Source: Nageia nagi
Lineage: Eukaryota; Pinophyta
Direction of reading: 5' to 3'
Length of the DNA: 64,000 nt
Assembly (NCBI GenBank): GCA_050084985.1
Contig: JBITNC010000001.1
Span: 69,812,001-69,876,000 of the forward strand
Part shown: positions 13,069-23,210 of the stretch, one piece after another
How the letters are laid out: each line of letters opens with the position of its first letter
Numbering within the stretch: position 1 is the first letter of the stretch
Program-made: the position numbers and the translations under genes
Notes under the pieces: generated by a model
Told to the model about the DNA's origin: nothing
The model's input: only the letters and a program-made list of their open reading frames with translations
The model's database searches: none

Positions 13069-13398
13069 ATTAGCTACTATTGATTGATATAATGTAACCT
13101 TAAAGGGTTTGGTCTGGTCATGTTATCCACTACTTGCAATGGTAGGTTCCTTGAAAGAGCAAAATGTGGTGGAGATGCACTCATGATTCTATTCAATCTT
13201 TAATTTATAGGTTGGTTACTATCTATATTTAAGATCAAAAGTAATAAGAAATAAATGAAAGGATAAAGAGTTACAGGAAAGACCCAAGTAAATAAAAGGA
13301 GCTAAAATAAGAAATATACAACTTGAGCATTGCAACATAGGCAAAAATCCATGTCTAAGATCAAGAATAGCAAGCTATCTCCTACTTAGGGTCTCATA

Positions 13399-13403
13399 AT
13401 CAC
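13399..13403. repeat. Target-site duplication ATCAC (left)
   Basis: ATCAC precedes the nested element and recurs at 19484-19488 right after it. Confidence 0.88.
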
Positions 13404-14961
13404 TGTTGATTGAGATTGTGTAATATGTGCGCCTGGAACAATCTTAACCAAAGTAGTTCACGAACAGACTGTGGGACGTAGCCTGATCTCCGGAGAAGGC
13501 CGGTTCCTTATCCATTGGGTAAAGAAAAAGTAACAGGAAAGAGATAAAAAGAGTAGGGAGCGAGAGATTCAAGCAAAAGGATAGGGTAACAAGAAAGGAA
13601 GTAAAAGGATAGGGTAACGAGAGAGGAAGTAAAGGGATAGGGTAACGAGAGAGAAAGCAAAGGGGTAGATCACTAGTTCAGCGTGGGCTTTCGCAGTGTG
13701 CAAAACCTTGGCCTGAATCTAGTGTCGTAGCCACAGAACAAGTTCTCACTCTCTGAATAGCTCCCTAGCTTCTACTCTACCATGTAGCAGACACAGTTAT
13801 ACTAGCAACCCGCAACTATTACTCAGGAAACAAGCTAAGCTGCCACAATGTAACCAAATTAAGAATAACAATTACGAGTGCTAGACAAGAAAGGTCAAGA
13901 TGGTTTCATAGTACCAGACTGAAGCTACAGGTCTTCGAGAACAAATGAAAAGGGCAATACTAGGCTTCTGACCCTAGTTTCTCTTTATTTTCATATATTT
14001 ATACTGTATTAATAACAGTTACAAGATTACAGAATAGAAACGTTTACAAAACGGCCGCAAGATTCTGGCCTTCTTGAACTGATATCACCTACATATGACA
14101 CTTGGCTGACTGTTACAAAATTGGGCAGATCACCGATGATTCGGTTCCCTGATGATGGTGCTCAGGTATTTTGCAGACTTCCTTCTCTTCCGGAATGTTC
14201 AATTCTCCAACTCGGACTCTTCGATCTTTCATTGCGGCCTATTTTCCTCTGGACGCGGTCTTAATCCCAAATGTTAATCTTTCCTCTTCGCCTGATGTCA
14301 GCCTTGAATCTCCGGACTTCTTTATTCACTGGCTCCGGACACTAAATTGCTCCTTGATGATGTCATCCATTACGGGCTCCGATTTGCTTTATGAATGTAA
14401 ACTTTATATCTCCTTGTGACGTCACCTTTGAATCTCTGGAATTTCTCGCTCGCTGGTTCCGGATACTAAATTTCTCTTTGCTGATATCATCTGTTCCGGG
14501 CTCCAGTTTCCTTTGTGAATGTAGACTTAGCCTTTCCATGTGACGTCATTTCCGGACTTCCGGAACGCTTCGCCTTCCGGAGAAGATGGTGCAGACTTCA
14601 TCACTTCCGGGGTCTGATTTCCTTCAAGATATGAACTCTGTTCTACCTGTGACATCACCTTCATATGTCCGAAATGCTTTGTTTCCTGGAGACACTTGTG
14701 CTTACTTCATTTTTTCCGGAACTTGGTCCTTGCCGAAACCTGACCGCCTTGCTGACATCATTTTGTTCCGGAATTCGGTCTTCGCCAAAATATGTCTATC
14801 TTATTCTCCGCGACCTCTTCTTTTCATTCCGGAAAGGTTTACTCACGGACTCCGACCTTTTATTTATTCCGGAATAGCTCCCGGGGACATTAAGGTGAAC
14901 TCATGATAATAATTAGAACACCCCGGGCCCTTCTTCAAGAATTTTAATGTAGGAATCTACA
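13404..14961 (-). repeat. 3' LTR of the nested gag-only element
   Basis: 1558 bp, starts TGTTGATTGAGATTG and ends GTAGGAATCTACA. It matches 17926-19483 with the same length. By eye there are about 25-30 differences, all transitions. It contains a short tandem motif, GGATAGGGTAACGAGAGAGG-like units at 13577-13655, and many TTCCGGA words in 14190-14870. Open frames in the LTR (for example 14586-14906) are not supported as genes. Confidence 0.92.
13555..13670. repeat. Short tandem repeats in the LTR
   Basis: Three to four units of about 30 bp with core GGATAGGGTAACGAGAGAGG and AAGTAAAGG spacers. The array is repeated in the other LTR at about 18077-18192, so it predates insertion. Confidence 0.8.
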
Positions 14962-15061
14962 TTGTGGCGACTTCTGAGGGAAAATTTCGCCTTTATGGAA
15001 GAGGAATTTAGAACCCAGTCTGTTATTTACATGAATCAAAGAATTGTACCTTACTTTAGCT

Positions 15062-16290
15062 CTACAGACTCAGGATCTGCTGGACTTTATTCCAATCTGC
15101 CGGGATCCCGTAAAAATCTTTCAGCCTTGCTTGCGCTAAGGCTGTATGGTTCAGCACCTCATATGATATATTTGCATGTCTCCTCAGCAATTGCTGTATC
15201 CTAAAGCTACCGTCGGCCAAAGAATCAAAGAATTTTACAAAATTTGTCTCATCGAAGGACACCAGGAGTGTATCAACATCATCCGTATTCTGAATCCTAT
15301 TCCGCAGACTACTCAAAAAATCAGCCTCTGTGACGAGTGAGTCGTCGCTTCTCCATAAGTCTGGGATTTCGGACGCATTCAACCCTTGAATTTCTGATTT
15401 TATAGTCTCCATCTCTTGCGTCCGACGCAGGACATTATTACGAATCTCCTGACAAACCCATTTACCCCTCCCTGGGTAATTAATCGCCGACATGAGCTCC
15501 ACTCGGTCACCAATGTTATATGACCGCAATTTCTCATTCGAGAGGCTATTTAGTCTTTTATTTGCTTGCTTAGCCTATTCTGAAATGGGGTTCAGAATAC
15601 TCTCACATCTCGTTACCTCGGCTTCGAGCCTTTTGAGCTCTGATAAGCATAACTCCGCGTGATCCCTCAGACGGATCAAGTCTTTTATTTCTTGCATCTT
15701 CAATTCCCAAAATTTTTCTTTGGTATTCAACAGAAAAGATCTATCGACCTTCTTAGCATCCAGCCTCGCTTGGAGCTCCGCCAGGTTAGCATTCAGGTTG
15801 CTGATTTCTGCTGCCTTGGCATTTATTTCTGCCTTCTTTTGAGCGATGATAGCCTCCTTTTGGACGAGCATATCCGCTGTAGGGGTAGCCGCTAAACTAG
15901 TCTGCAAAACTGTTATGTTATTCTCCACCGCTTTCAGCCTTATTTTATTGTTATCTAATTGCAGCTTCATGGCCTCATGGGCCTTTTGTAGCTTGTGGTA
16001 CCTGACCTCCAATTGGTGAGTTCGGTTATATTGAGGTCCACAGCTATTTGCAGGAGCTCATTTTTATCACTCCGTGGGATGCTGCGGGTATCTATTTTGA
16101 CCCGTGTATTCATTGATGACAGCTCGCCCTGCCCCTCTTGTGGGTCTTGGGCAATGGCCATTTCAAGCACCTTATTCTTTGGATCCATGGAGGTCCGGAA
16201 TCTCACCGGATTTTCCGGTGGTGGGAGTTTTTCCATTTGCCTCTGCATCCATGCCTCTTGCCCATGCTTAATTTGCTGATATTGTTGCAT
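15062..16290 (-). pseudogene. Accessory coiled-coil reading frame of the nested element
   Basis: Three adjoining minus-strand frames form what looks like one frame of about 400 residues, broken by a single 1-nt frameshift near 16005 and one in-frame TAG at about 15573. The N-terminal part (from Met at 16290) is polar and starts MQQYQQIKHGQEAW. The middle part (15575-16012) is a long heptad-rich coiled coil (for example KEAIIAQKKAEINAKAAEIS). The C-terminal part (15062-15529) is mixed and ends ADWNKVQQILSL. There are no membrane segments and no enzyme motifs. I do not recognise the family. It lies after gag and just before the 3' LTR, the place held by an accessory frame in the host element as well. 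Confidence 0.7.
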
Positions 16291-16364
16291 GATGCCCTCT
16301 TGGAAACTTTAATTCTGCCGGTGCAAAAAGGTTCCACTACTATTTACGTTACGCTAGTAGTAAA

Positions 16365-17778
16365 TTACTGACAATAACCACTCGAAATAAATGCAACATC
16401 ACACCATTTACAATATGTATACAAATCAAATTCCTTCTTTCCAACGGTCACTTTCCCGCGCTGGCGAGCTTCAGAAAAACTACTGTGTCCGCTGGTGTGG
16501 AATTCATCAAGTTCACGTTCCGGCTTTGTCATCCGCCACGCCAGGCGGAGGAATACCTCCACTCCTCGACAGATACTCTTGGTATTGAAAAATAAGGCAG
16601 GTCGTTTGTTCATGAGCATCATTACAAGCCAAACACAACCCATTAACCGCCCTGGAAGTGGAAGCTTGGTCCGCGTCCTCATTCAACACATGTTGAGCTT
16701 TCTCTACAGCAGGGTAGGGATACCTTCTGGCATTATTTTGTCTGGTCAACACGGTAATCTGGTTTGCCATATTTCTACACAAATTTCGGAGTTCCTGAAT
16801 TTCTGTAAATGATGCTACTCCTTGGTTCATATTAGGCTGATGTGGAGCTGGTAAGGCCAAGGGAGCTCTAGGAATTGGCAAAATTGACGACCAGGGTTGA
16901 ACAGGGGCAGGAATATTAGCCAGAGGCGGAACTGAACTGATTACTGGAGGTCTCAAAATTTGCTATTGTGTTGTGGTTATTGGGAAATAGGGCATTGGCA
17001 TACGGCTTGGTAATTTCCCAACTGCAATAAGGCATGATTCAGCATATACTGCTTGTCTATAGACCTCCGGAAAGGTATTCACTCCGGAATTTTGGATTTG
17101 TAGAGAGAGATCCGGAGGAAAGGCTCTCAGGTAATACATCAAAGCTTGAAACTGCTGAGGCCTGACTGGCATGGGTACTCTCGTCCACATTCTCTGGAAT
17201 CTAATGTTGAAATTCGGGATGTTCTCTTGTTCAAACCTTTTGATTGACGTGAACTGAGTGAGCAGAGAAAAGGGATCCCCTAGTTCATTAAACTCCAGGA
17301 TAAAGGGCTCTGCCAGTTGAGCCCAGGTACTGATGGATCCATTAGAAAGGCCCCTGTACCAATCCAGGACCTTTCCTTTGAAAGACTGAGCCAGTAATCT
17401 CACCATAATATCTTCATGCTAAATATTGTGAATCTTTGCTAGGCCGGCTACATCCACACAGTGCTCATAAGCCATTTTTTCTGAAGTTGCATCAAACTCC
17501 GGAAGGGTTTTAAAAACATTTGCTGGGATATCATGTAATACCGCCAGAGCTATGGGTACCCCATTGTCCCATTCCGGATAAATATTCTGAGCTGGATTAG
17601 CCATTCTAGGGAAGGTATCTCTAGTATGAAGATTGGATGGTTCTGGCTTGATAAAGGATTTTAGGGAGTCGATACTATTCAGAGACTTGGACTTGATCAG
17701 GGTCTTTCTCCTAGGAGTATCTAACTTCCCAAACTCCGGTGTTTCTTTTGCTGCTCTAGTTTTAGATCTTGTCCACAT
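16365..17778 (-). pseudogene. Gag of the nested element
   Basis: Likely start is the Met at 17778 (MWTRSKTRAAKETPEFGKL); the longer frame to 17973 runs into the LTR. Capsid-type motifs follow: YEHCVDVAGLA, SFKGKVLDWYRGLSNGSIST and FTSIKRFEQENIPNFNIRFQ, typical of Ty3/gypsy retrotransposon gag. A zinc knuckle of the form C-x2-C-x3-H-x4-C (CLACNDAHEQTTC) lies near 16590. There are two in-frame TAG stops (near 17416 and 16960), and a frame change near 16550 leads to the C-terminal piece ending near 16365. Gag packages the RNA. Confidence 0.85.
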
Positions 17779-17896
17779 AAACTCTAGATTGCAAAAGAAA
17801 ATGACAGGTTCAAAGCACCTATGATACTCACAAATAATTTGCTTTAGTACATACCATGGATGGTGCTTCAGCAGAGTCGCCAATAAATTTCTTCGT

Positions 17897-17914
17897 GTCC
17901 CACCGGGCGTGCCA
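17897..17914 (-). other. Probable primer-binding site of the nested element
   Basis: The minus strand reads TGGCACGCCCGGTGGGAC, starting 11 nt after the 5' LTR. The TGG start fits pairing with a tRNA 3' CCA. A second candidate, TTGGCGACTCTGCTGA, lies slightly further in (17869-17884). The primer tRNA is not assigned. Confidence 0.55.
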
Positions 17915-17925
17915 AAAAGAAATAC

Positions 17926-19483
17926 TGTTGATTGAGATTGTGTAATATGTGCGCCTGGAACAATCTTAACCAAAGTAGTTCACGAACAGACTGTGGGACG
18001 CAGCCTGATCTCCGGAGAAGGCCGATTCCTTATCCATTGGGTAAAGAAAAAGTAACAGGAAAGAGATAAAAAGAGTAGGGAGCGAGAGATTCAAGCAAAA
18101 GGATAGGGTAACAAGAAAGGAAGTAAAAGGATAGGGTAACGAGAGAGGAAGTAAAGGGATAGGGTAACGAGAGAGAAAGCAAAGGGGTAGATCACTAGTT
18201 CAGCGCGGGCTTTCACAGTGTGCGAAACCTTGGCCTGAATCTAGTGTCGCAGCCACAGAACAAGTTCTCACTCTCTGAATAGCTCCCCAGCTTCTACTCT
18301 ACCATGTAGCAGACACAGTTATACTAGCAACCCGCAACTATTACTCAGGAAACAAGCTAAGCTGCCACAATGTAACCAAATTAAGAATAACAATTACGAG
18401 TGCTAGACAAGAAAGGTCAAGATGGTTTCATAGTACCGGACTGAAGCTACAGGTCTTCGAGAACAAATGAAAAGGGCAATACTAGGCTTCCGACCCTAGT
18501 TTCTCTTTATTTTCATATATTTATACTGTATTAATAACAGTTACAAGATTACAGAATAGAAACGTTTACAAAATGGCTGCAAGATTCTGGCCTTCTTGAA
18601 CTGATATCACCTACATATGACACTTGGCCGACTGTTACAAAATTGGGCAGATCGCCGACGATTCGATTCCCTGATGATGGCGCTCAGGTATTTTGCAGAC
18701 TTCCTTCTCTTCCGGAATGTTCAATTCTCCAACTCGGACTCTTCAATCTTTCATTGCGGCCTATTTTCCTCTGGACGCGGTCTTAATCCCAAATGTTAAT
18801 CTTTCCTCTTCGCCTGACGTCAGCCTTGAATCTCCGGACTTCTTTATTCACTGGCTCCGGACACTAAATTGCTCCTTGATGATGTCATCCATTACGGGCT
18901 CCGGTTTGCTTTATGAATGTAAACTTTATATCTCCTTGTGACGTCACCTTTGAATCTCCGGAATTTCCCGCTCGCTGGTTCCGGATACTAAATTTCTCTT
19001 TGCTGATATCATCTGTTCCGGGCTCCGGTTTCCTTTGTGAATGTAGACTTAGCCTTTCCATGTGACGTCATTTCTGGACTTCCGGAACGCTTCGCCTTTT
19101 GGAGAAGACGGTGCAGACTTCATCGCTTTTGGGGTCTGATTTCCTTCAAGATATGAACTCTGTTCTACCTGTGACATCACCTTCATATGTCCGAAATGCT
19201 TTGTTTCCCGGAGACACTTGTGCTTACTTCGTTTTTTCCGGAACTTGGTCCTTGCCGAAACCTGACCGCCTTGCTGACATCATTTTGTTCCGGAATTCGG
19301 TCTTCGCCAAAATATGTCTATCTTATTCTCCGCGACCTCTTCTTTTCATTCCGGAAAGGTTTACTCACGGACTCCGGCCTTTTATTTATTCCGGAATAGC
19401 TCCCGGGGACATTAAGGTGAACTCATGATAATAATTAGAACACCCCGGGCCCTTCTTCAAGAATTTTAATGTAGGAATCTACA
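17926..19483 (-). repeat. 5' LTR of the nested gag-only element
   Basis: 1558-bp direct copy of 13404-14961 with the same TGTTGATTG start and ATCTACA end, followed by the ATCAC duplication at 19484-19488. It holds the promoter and transcription start for the minus-strand RNA; no TATA box was assigned. Confidence 0.92.
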
Positions 19484-19488
19484 ATCAC
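19484..19488. repeat. Target-site duplication ATCAC (right)
   Basis: Second copy of the 5-bp duplication flanking the nested element. Confidence 0.88.
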
Positions 19489-20990
19489 AATACACAACTA
19501 TAATTTAAAGAAAAACATTTCACACATAACATCCACAAAAGTAATAAATAGCCACTTTGTTGCAATAGGGCAAAGCTTGTTTGTTTGTATTATCACATGT
19601 CAATAGATCTTATAGATTTGGGCAAATTTGCAAGAATGTTTGACCCTTTTGATCAAAGTTAGCTATTTATACAACTTTTCCTCCTTCTTGGGTGGTTGTG
19701 TTTCATTAATATACATAATTGCTAGTATTGAATGAAACAACTAAAATAATGCTATATACATAAATACTGCAACTATGTTAGATTACATAGTGAATAAGTA
19801 CCAACAACATGACTATCTAGGAATTTGTAATTTTGAATAGCCATTTCCATAGAGCTATAATCTTTCTAACATGTCATTGACTACTCCTTGTTTGACCTTG
19901 TAGCTAATTGAAGATAGCACTATAGATATTTGAAAAATTATTTATTTGTAAATTGATGGATACGATTTGGTACTATGCTCTATCAGTTGCTATCTACTTC
20001 TCTGCAACCTTTATGATCTCTACTGTAGATGTCAATAATTAGAGTAATGGTGGTTTATAAACATTATGTCAACTTGATTTGAGAAGAAACTACCATTGTT
20101 ATGTGAAAATGAGTTAGTTTTGACACATTAACAAAGCCTTGGGGGTCAAACACTTAAGAAAAAGTGGACCCGGGTGTTCCTTTACTCTTACCTTTGCTTG
20201 GTGGGTTATATTTTTTTCATCTAGGCTTTGTTGATGATCTACCTCTTCTAGGAATTGTTGATTTCAATAAAAAATTATGACATCATCTTTTAGAATCAGT
20301 GAGCTCTATTTGATGTCTTCATAAATCTTCACCTACTATTATTTATTTCAATACCTATTGATTTCAATCAAAAACTATGACATCATCACTCAAAATTAGT
20401 AGGCTTTGTTTAATGTCTTCATAATCTTTACTTTCCATTACTTATTCTAGGACTCTTTGATTTCAATAAAAAACTATGATATCATCACTCAAAAGCGATG
20501 AGCTCTATTTGATGTCTTCATAAATCTTCACGCACCATTACTTGTTCTAGGATTCATTGATTTCAATCAAAAACTATGACATTATCACTCAAAATCAATG
20601 GGCTCTATTTGATATCTTGGATTTGAATTTATACAACTCCTAGACACTTGTGTTAACAATTCTTGAACACTCTAAGGGAATAAATATAACTTCCAAACAC
20701 TTGTACTTACAATTCCTAACACTCCAAGAGAAATAAATGAGAAGAGGAGGAGTTGATAAGAATGAAAGAATAAAATAATTTAGAACTCTTGGATACTTGT
20801 ATTTTCATCACTCTCGATCATTCTAAGGGAAAGAAAACAACTCTTGAAGACTCCTTTTTACATAACTCCTAGGTACTATAAGAAAATAACATAACTCCTA
20901 GGCACTCTTATTTACATAACTCTAGAACATAAAAGAATAAAGAATAATTTTAAATTACCTTGATTCAAAGTGTAATTCTAAAATAATACA

Positions 20991-20995
20991 CATAT
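20991..20995. repeat. Target-site duplication CATAT (right)
   Basis: Second copy of the duplication at 1551-1555. Confidence 0.85.
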
Positions 20996-22879
20996 CACCC
21001 TTTAGTTGCTAGGGCAAAGTAAAGATCATTTAATTTTATTGTTATCATTTCTCTTGCTTTATATTGAGCATGGGGCAAGATCTTATCATTTCTCTTACTT
21101 AATATTAAGCATGGGTAAGATTTATCTATTTCACCTTTTGAATGCTAGGGAAAAGCATAATCATGTACTATATCACCCTTCACTACTAGGACAAAGCAAA
21201 GATCATTTGCTTTTATGTATCTTTTACCTTTTGCTTTTATATAGACTGGTTATTGCATGATAGTGTTAGCATCGTGAAATGTTATAGCCATAGGTACCTT
21301 TCGTTTCTATTACCATGTATCCTTTTATTTTGGTATTTACTGGTTACAACATGAAAATGTTGGCACTACAAGGTGTTATACCCATAGGTACCCTCGACAT
21401 GACTATGTTAGCTTATTGTATTATAACATGTTATATACATATCACTTTGATCATAGTTAGTAGCTCTTGCTTTCCATTAAGTATTAGGCAAGGCCTTATC
21501 ATTTTCATCTCTTACTTTCCATTAAGAATGGGTTAAGATCCTATCATGATCATTTCTCTTACTTTCCATTGAGCATGGGGAAAGATTTATCCTTAGTATA
21601 CCTTATTTTCTTTTCAACATAGGGATATGCCATCATTATTTTACAATAAATTAATTCTTACCATGGTTTGGGTTTGCTTTCCATTGAGCATGGGGTTAAT
21701 TTATCCTTGACTCACTTTGAGTCACGAGTTCTCTAGCATAGCATCATAATACGGTAGGTTTGTGTACCTCCAAATATCCTTACGCATTAGCAAAACATCA
21801 TCAATTATTAATCATCATCATCATTTTTATTGTCTCATCATTTTATCTTTTCATATTTTCATATTTTCATCAAATCATCATTTCATCATCATTGTCTTCC
21901 TCACTATCTTTGAGTTTATTCTTGCCTTTCACAACACTCACCTCAAAAGGGGCATTTGTAAACACCTTAAAATTATCATTTTATCCCCTATATCTTTATG
22001 TATTTTCACCTTCATATTGTCACCCTATAATAACCCTTATTGACTTTATGAGTTGGGTTTAGTACTAGCCCATTGATTGCTTAATTGGCCTATTAGTTAG
22101 TCAACTAGAACATCGATCTAACATCCAAACTATAAAGTTAATTTTGAAATCTATTTCCTCCATAGCCTCTCTCTTAATCATTTTATCACTCAAGCCATTT
22201 GACCATCATCTTGCCTTATCCTTTACCAGTCTACCCATCTCATCTAGCTAAATCCTAGAGCATATCCACCTACCTTAGCACACCTATGGATATATTTTGA
22301 GCATTCTTGCAAATGGGTGAGAGAACATGGAGCTATCTTGGAGCAATGGAGCATTTGTATCCTTTTTTATTGCACTTATATGCATTTATGTGAGCATGTA
22401 GCATGTTTCTAGGCTAGATTCATGGTAGCTTAGCTTCTTTCATCATCTTATCATTATCTTAACATAGCATGAGAATATCACATTGCATTGTAGGCATTTT
22501 CTTATTTTCTATCACCCATTTGATTATGGGATAGAAGGCCTACATTATATCAAGGAGGTTTATAACCTCTCTGAGTACACTCTAGGGCCTTAAGGGACTA
22601 GATTGTTGAGCCCCCCACTAATATTTATCTTTTATAGATCTTAAATATCAACCTCATCATCATAATAGAAGGTAAAATCCCTCCCATTTAGTATTGGTGT
22701 TGCAACCTTGATCCTCTTAGAGGGGACCAACTATTTTGGGTGCATCCCATTATTGTGATAGTTTTTAGGTGAGTGTAGTTTAAAATCCTTTAATTGTTAT
22801 AGATTACAATCATAATTTGTTGCAATACTCATAAAATTTGGAGTAAGATTCTATTATAAATCCATCGATAGTTGTTCCA
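20996..22879. repeat. AT-rich old repeat DNA, no gene
   Basis: Continuation of the DNA at 1-1550. It contains further copies of the GCTTTCCATTGAGCATGGGG unit (about 21055, 21095, 21470, 21515, 21560, 21675) and TCATCATTTTCAT-rich stretches around 21800-21910. The frames at 21760-22062 and similar are low-complexity translations. No transposon protein or host gene is recognised. Confidence 0.55.
22875..22879. repeat. Target-site duplication TTCCA (left)
   Basis: TTCCA precedes the chromovirus LTR and is repeated at 34938-34942. Confidence 0.88.
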
Positions 22880-23196
22880 TGTTAGGTCCCTATACTACTC
22901 ATGTAGCCCATATATTGTTATTATGTGTCCCAGATAAGACCACTATGGTTATTTTTATTCCCTTACATTATTATTGTTATGTCGCTAGTGTCCTTTCATT
23001 GTAGTGGCACCCCTTGGAGTCCTATATATACTAAGGAGGTATTATCATTTGTATTGTCTATTATTTGTATTTGATGTAATGTAAAGGAGGTTTCCCCCTT
23101 GAAGTGGCTTATTATTACTTATTTTATCTATTATTAAAGGTAATTGAGCTCTTTCTCTTGTGATTTTATGCTATTTCAAGAACTTGGTTCATAACA
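22880..23196 (+). repeat. 5' LTR of the chromovirus
   Basis: 317 bp, identical in length to 34621-34937 and closely similar throughout. It contains CCTATATATACTAAGG near 23022, a possible TATA region. Confidence 0.92.
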
Positions 23197-23198
23197 TT

Positions 23199-23210
23199 TG
23201 GTATCAGAGC
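23199..23210 (+). other. Primer-binding site (initiator Met tRNA type)
   Basis: TGGTATCAGAGC, two bases after the LTR, is complementary to the 3' end of plant initiator methionine tRNA, the usual primer for chromoviruses. Confidence 0.92.

Larger units (their letters stand above)
13404..19483 (-). mobile_element. Non-autonomous gag-only Tat-like LTR retrotransposon
   Basis: A 6.08-kb element with two 1558-bp LTRs (TG start, CA end), ATCAC duplications and about 2.96 kb of internal DNA. On the minus strand the internal DNA encodes gag with a zinc knuckle, then a second frame rich in coiled coil. No protease, RT, RNase H or integrase is seen, so it must have used enzymes from another element. 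Its leader resembles that of the element it landed in. Base composition is noticeably more GC-rich than its surroundings, consistent with younger age. LTR identity is about 98% by eye. Confidence 0.9.
1556..20990 (-). mobile_element. Tat/Ogre-like Ty3/gypsy LTR retrotransposon, decayed, with a nested element
   Basis: Two long direct repeats (1556-3403 and 13078-20990, the second split) bound about 9.7 kb of internal DNA and are flanked by CATAT duplications. Without the nested element it is about 13.3 kb, in the size range of large Tat/Ogre elements. Reading the minus strand from the right: gag (near 12.7 kb), zinc knuckle, protease, archaeal-type RNase H, RT, RNase H, integrase, then a long accessory frame before the 3' LTR. 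All genes carry many stops. Placement in Tat/Ogre rests on the second RNase H, the size, and the leader and gag shared with the nested element. The exact lineage is not determined. Confidence 0.85.
13078..20990 (-). repeat. 5' LTR of the Tat/Ogre-like element, split by a nested element
   Basis: Direct copy of 1556-3403. It is continuous up to 13403, interrupted by 13404-19483, and resumes at 19484 with the duplicated ATCAC. The left LTR shows the uninterrupted state at about 1876-1900 (CAATCATAATACACAACC). Without the insertion the LTR is about 1.83 kb. It ends in ATACA at 20990. The LTR pair is visibly more diverged than the LTR pair of the nested element, so it is older. Confidence 0.85.

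Noticed and set aside
14171-14906. Open frames in the LTR (14171-14419, 14586-14906 and repeats at 18693-18941, 19099-19428)
   Set aside because: They lie in both LTRs on the strand opposite to transcription, have no known motif, and owe their openness to the GC-richer composition.
14962-14991. Plus-strand TTGTGGCGACTTCTGAGGG as a primer site for a plus-strand element
   Set aside because: Gag and accessory frame run on the minus strand and the convincing leader is at 17870-17925; this copy may just echo the leader.
15659-16371. Plus-strand frames opposite the accessory gene
   Set aside because: Shadows of the minus-strand coiled-coil frame; composition follows its codon pattern.
21760-22062. 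Two overlapping frames of about 100 residues with serine/leucine runs
   Set aside because: They come from the TCATCA-rich repeat and have alternative frames of equal length.
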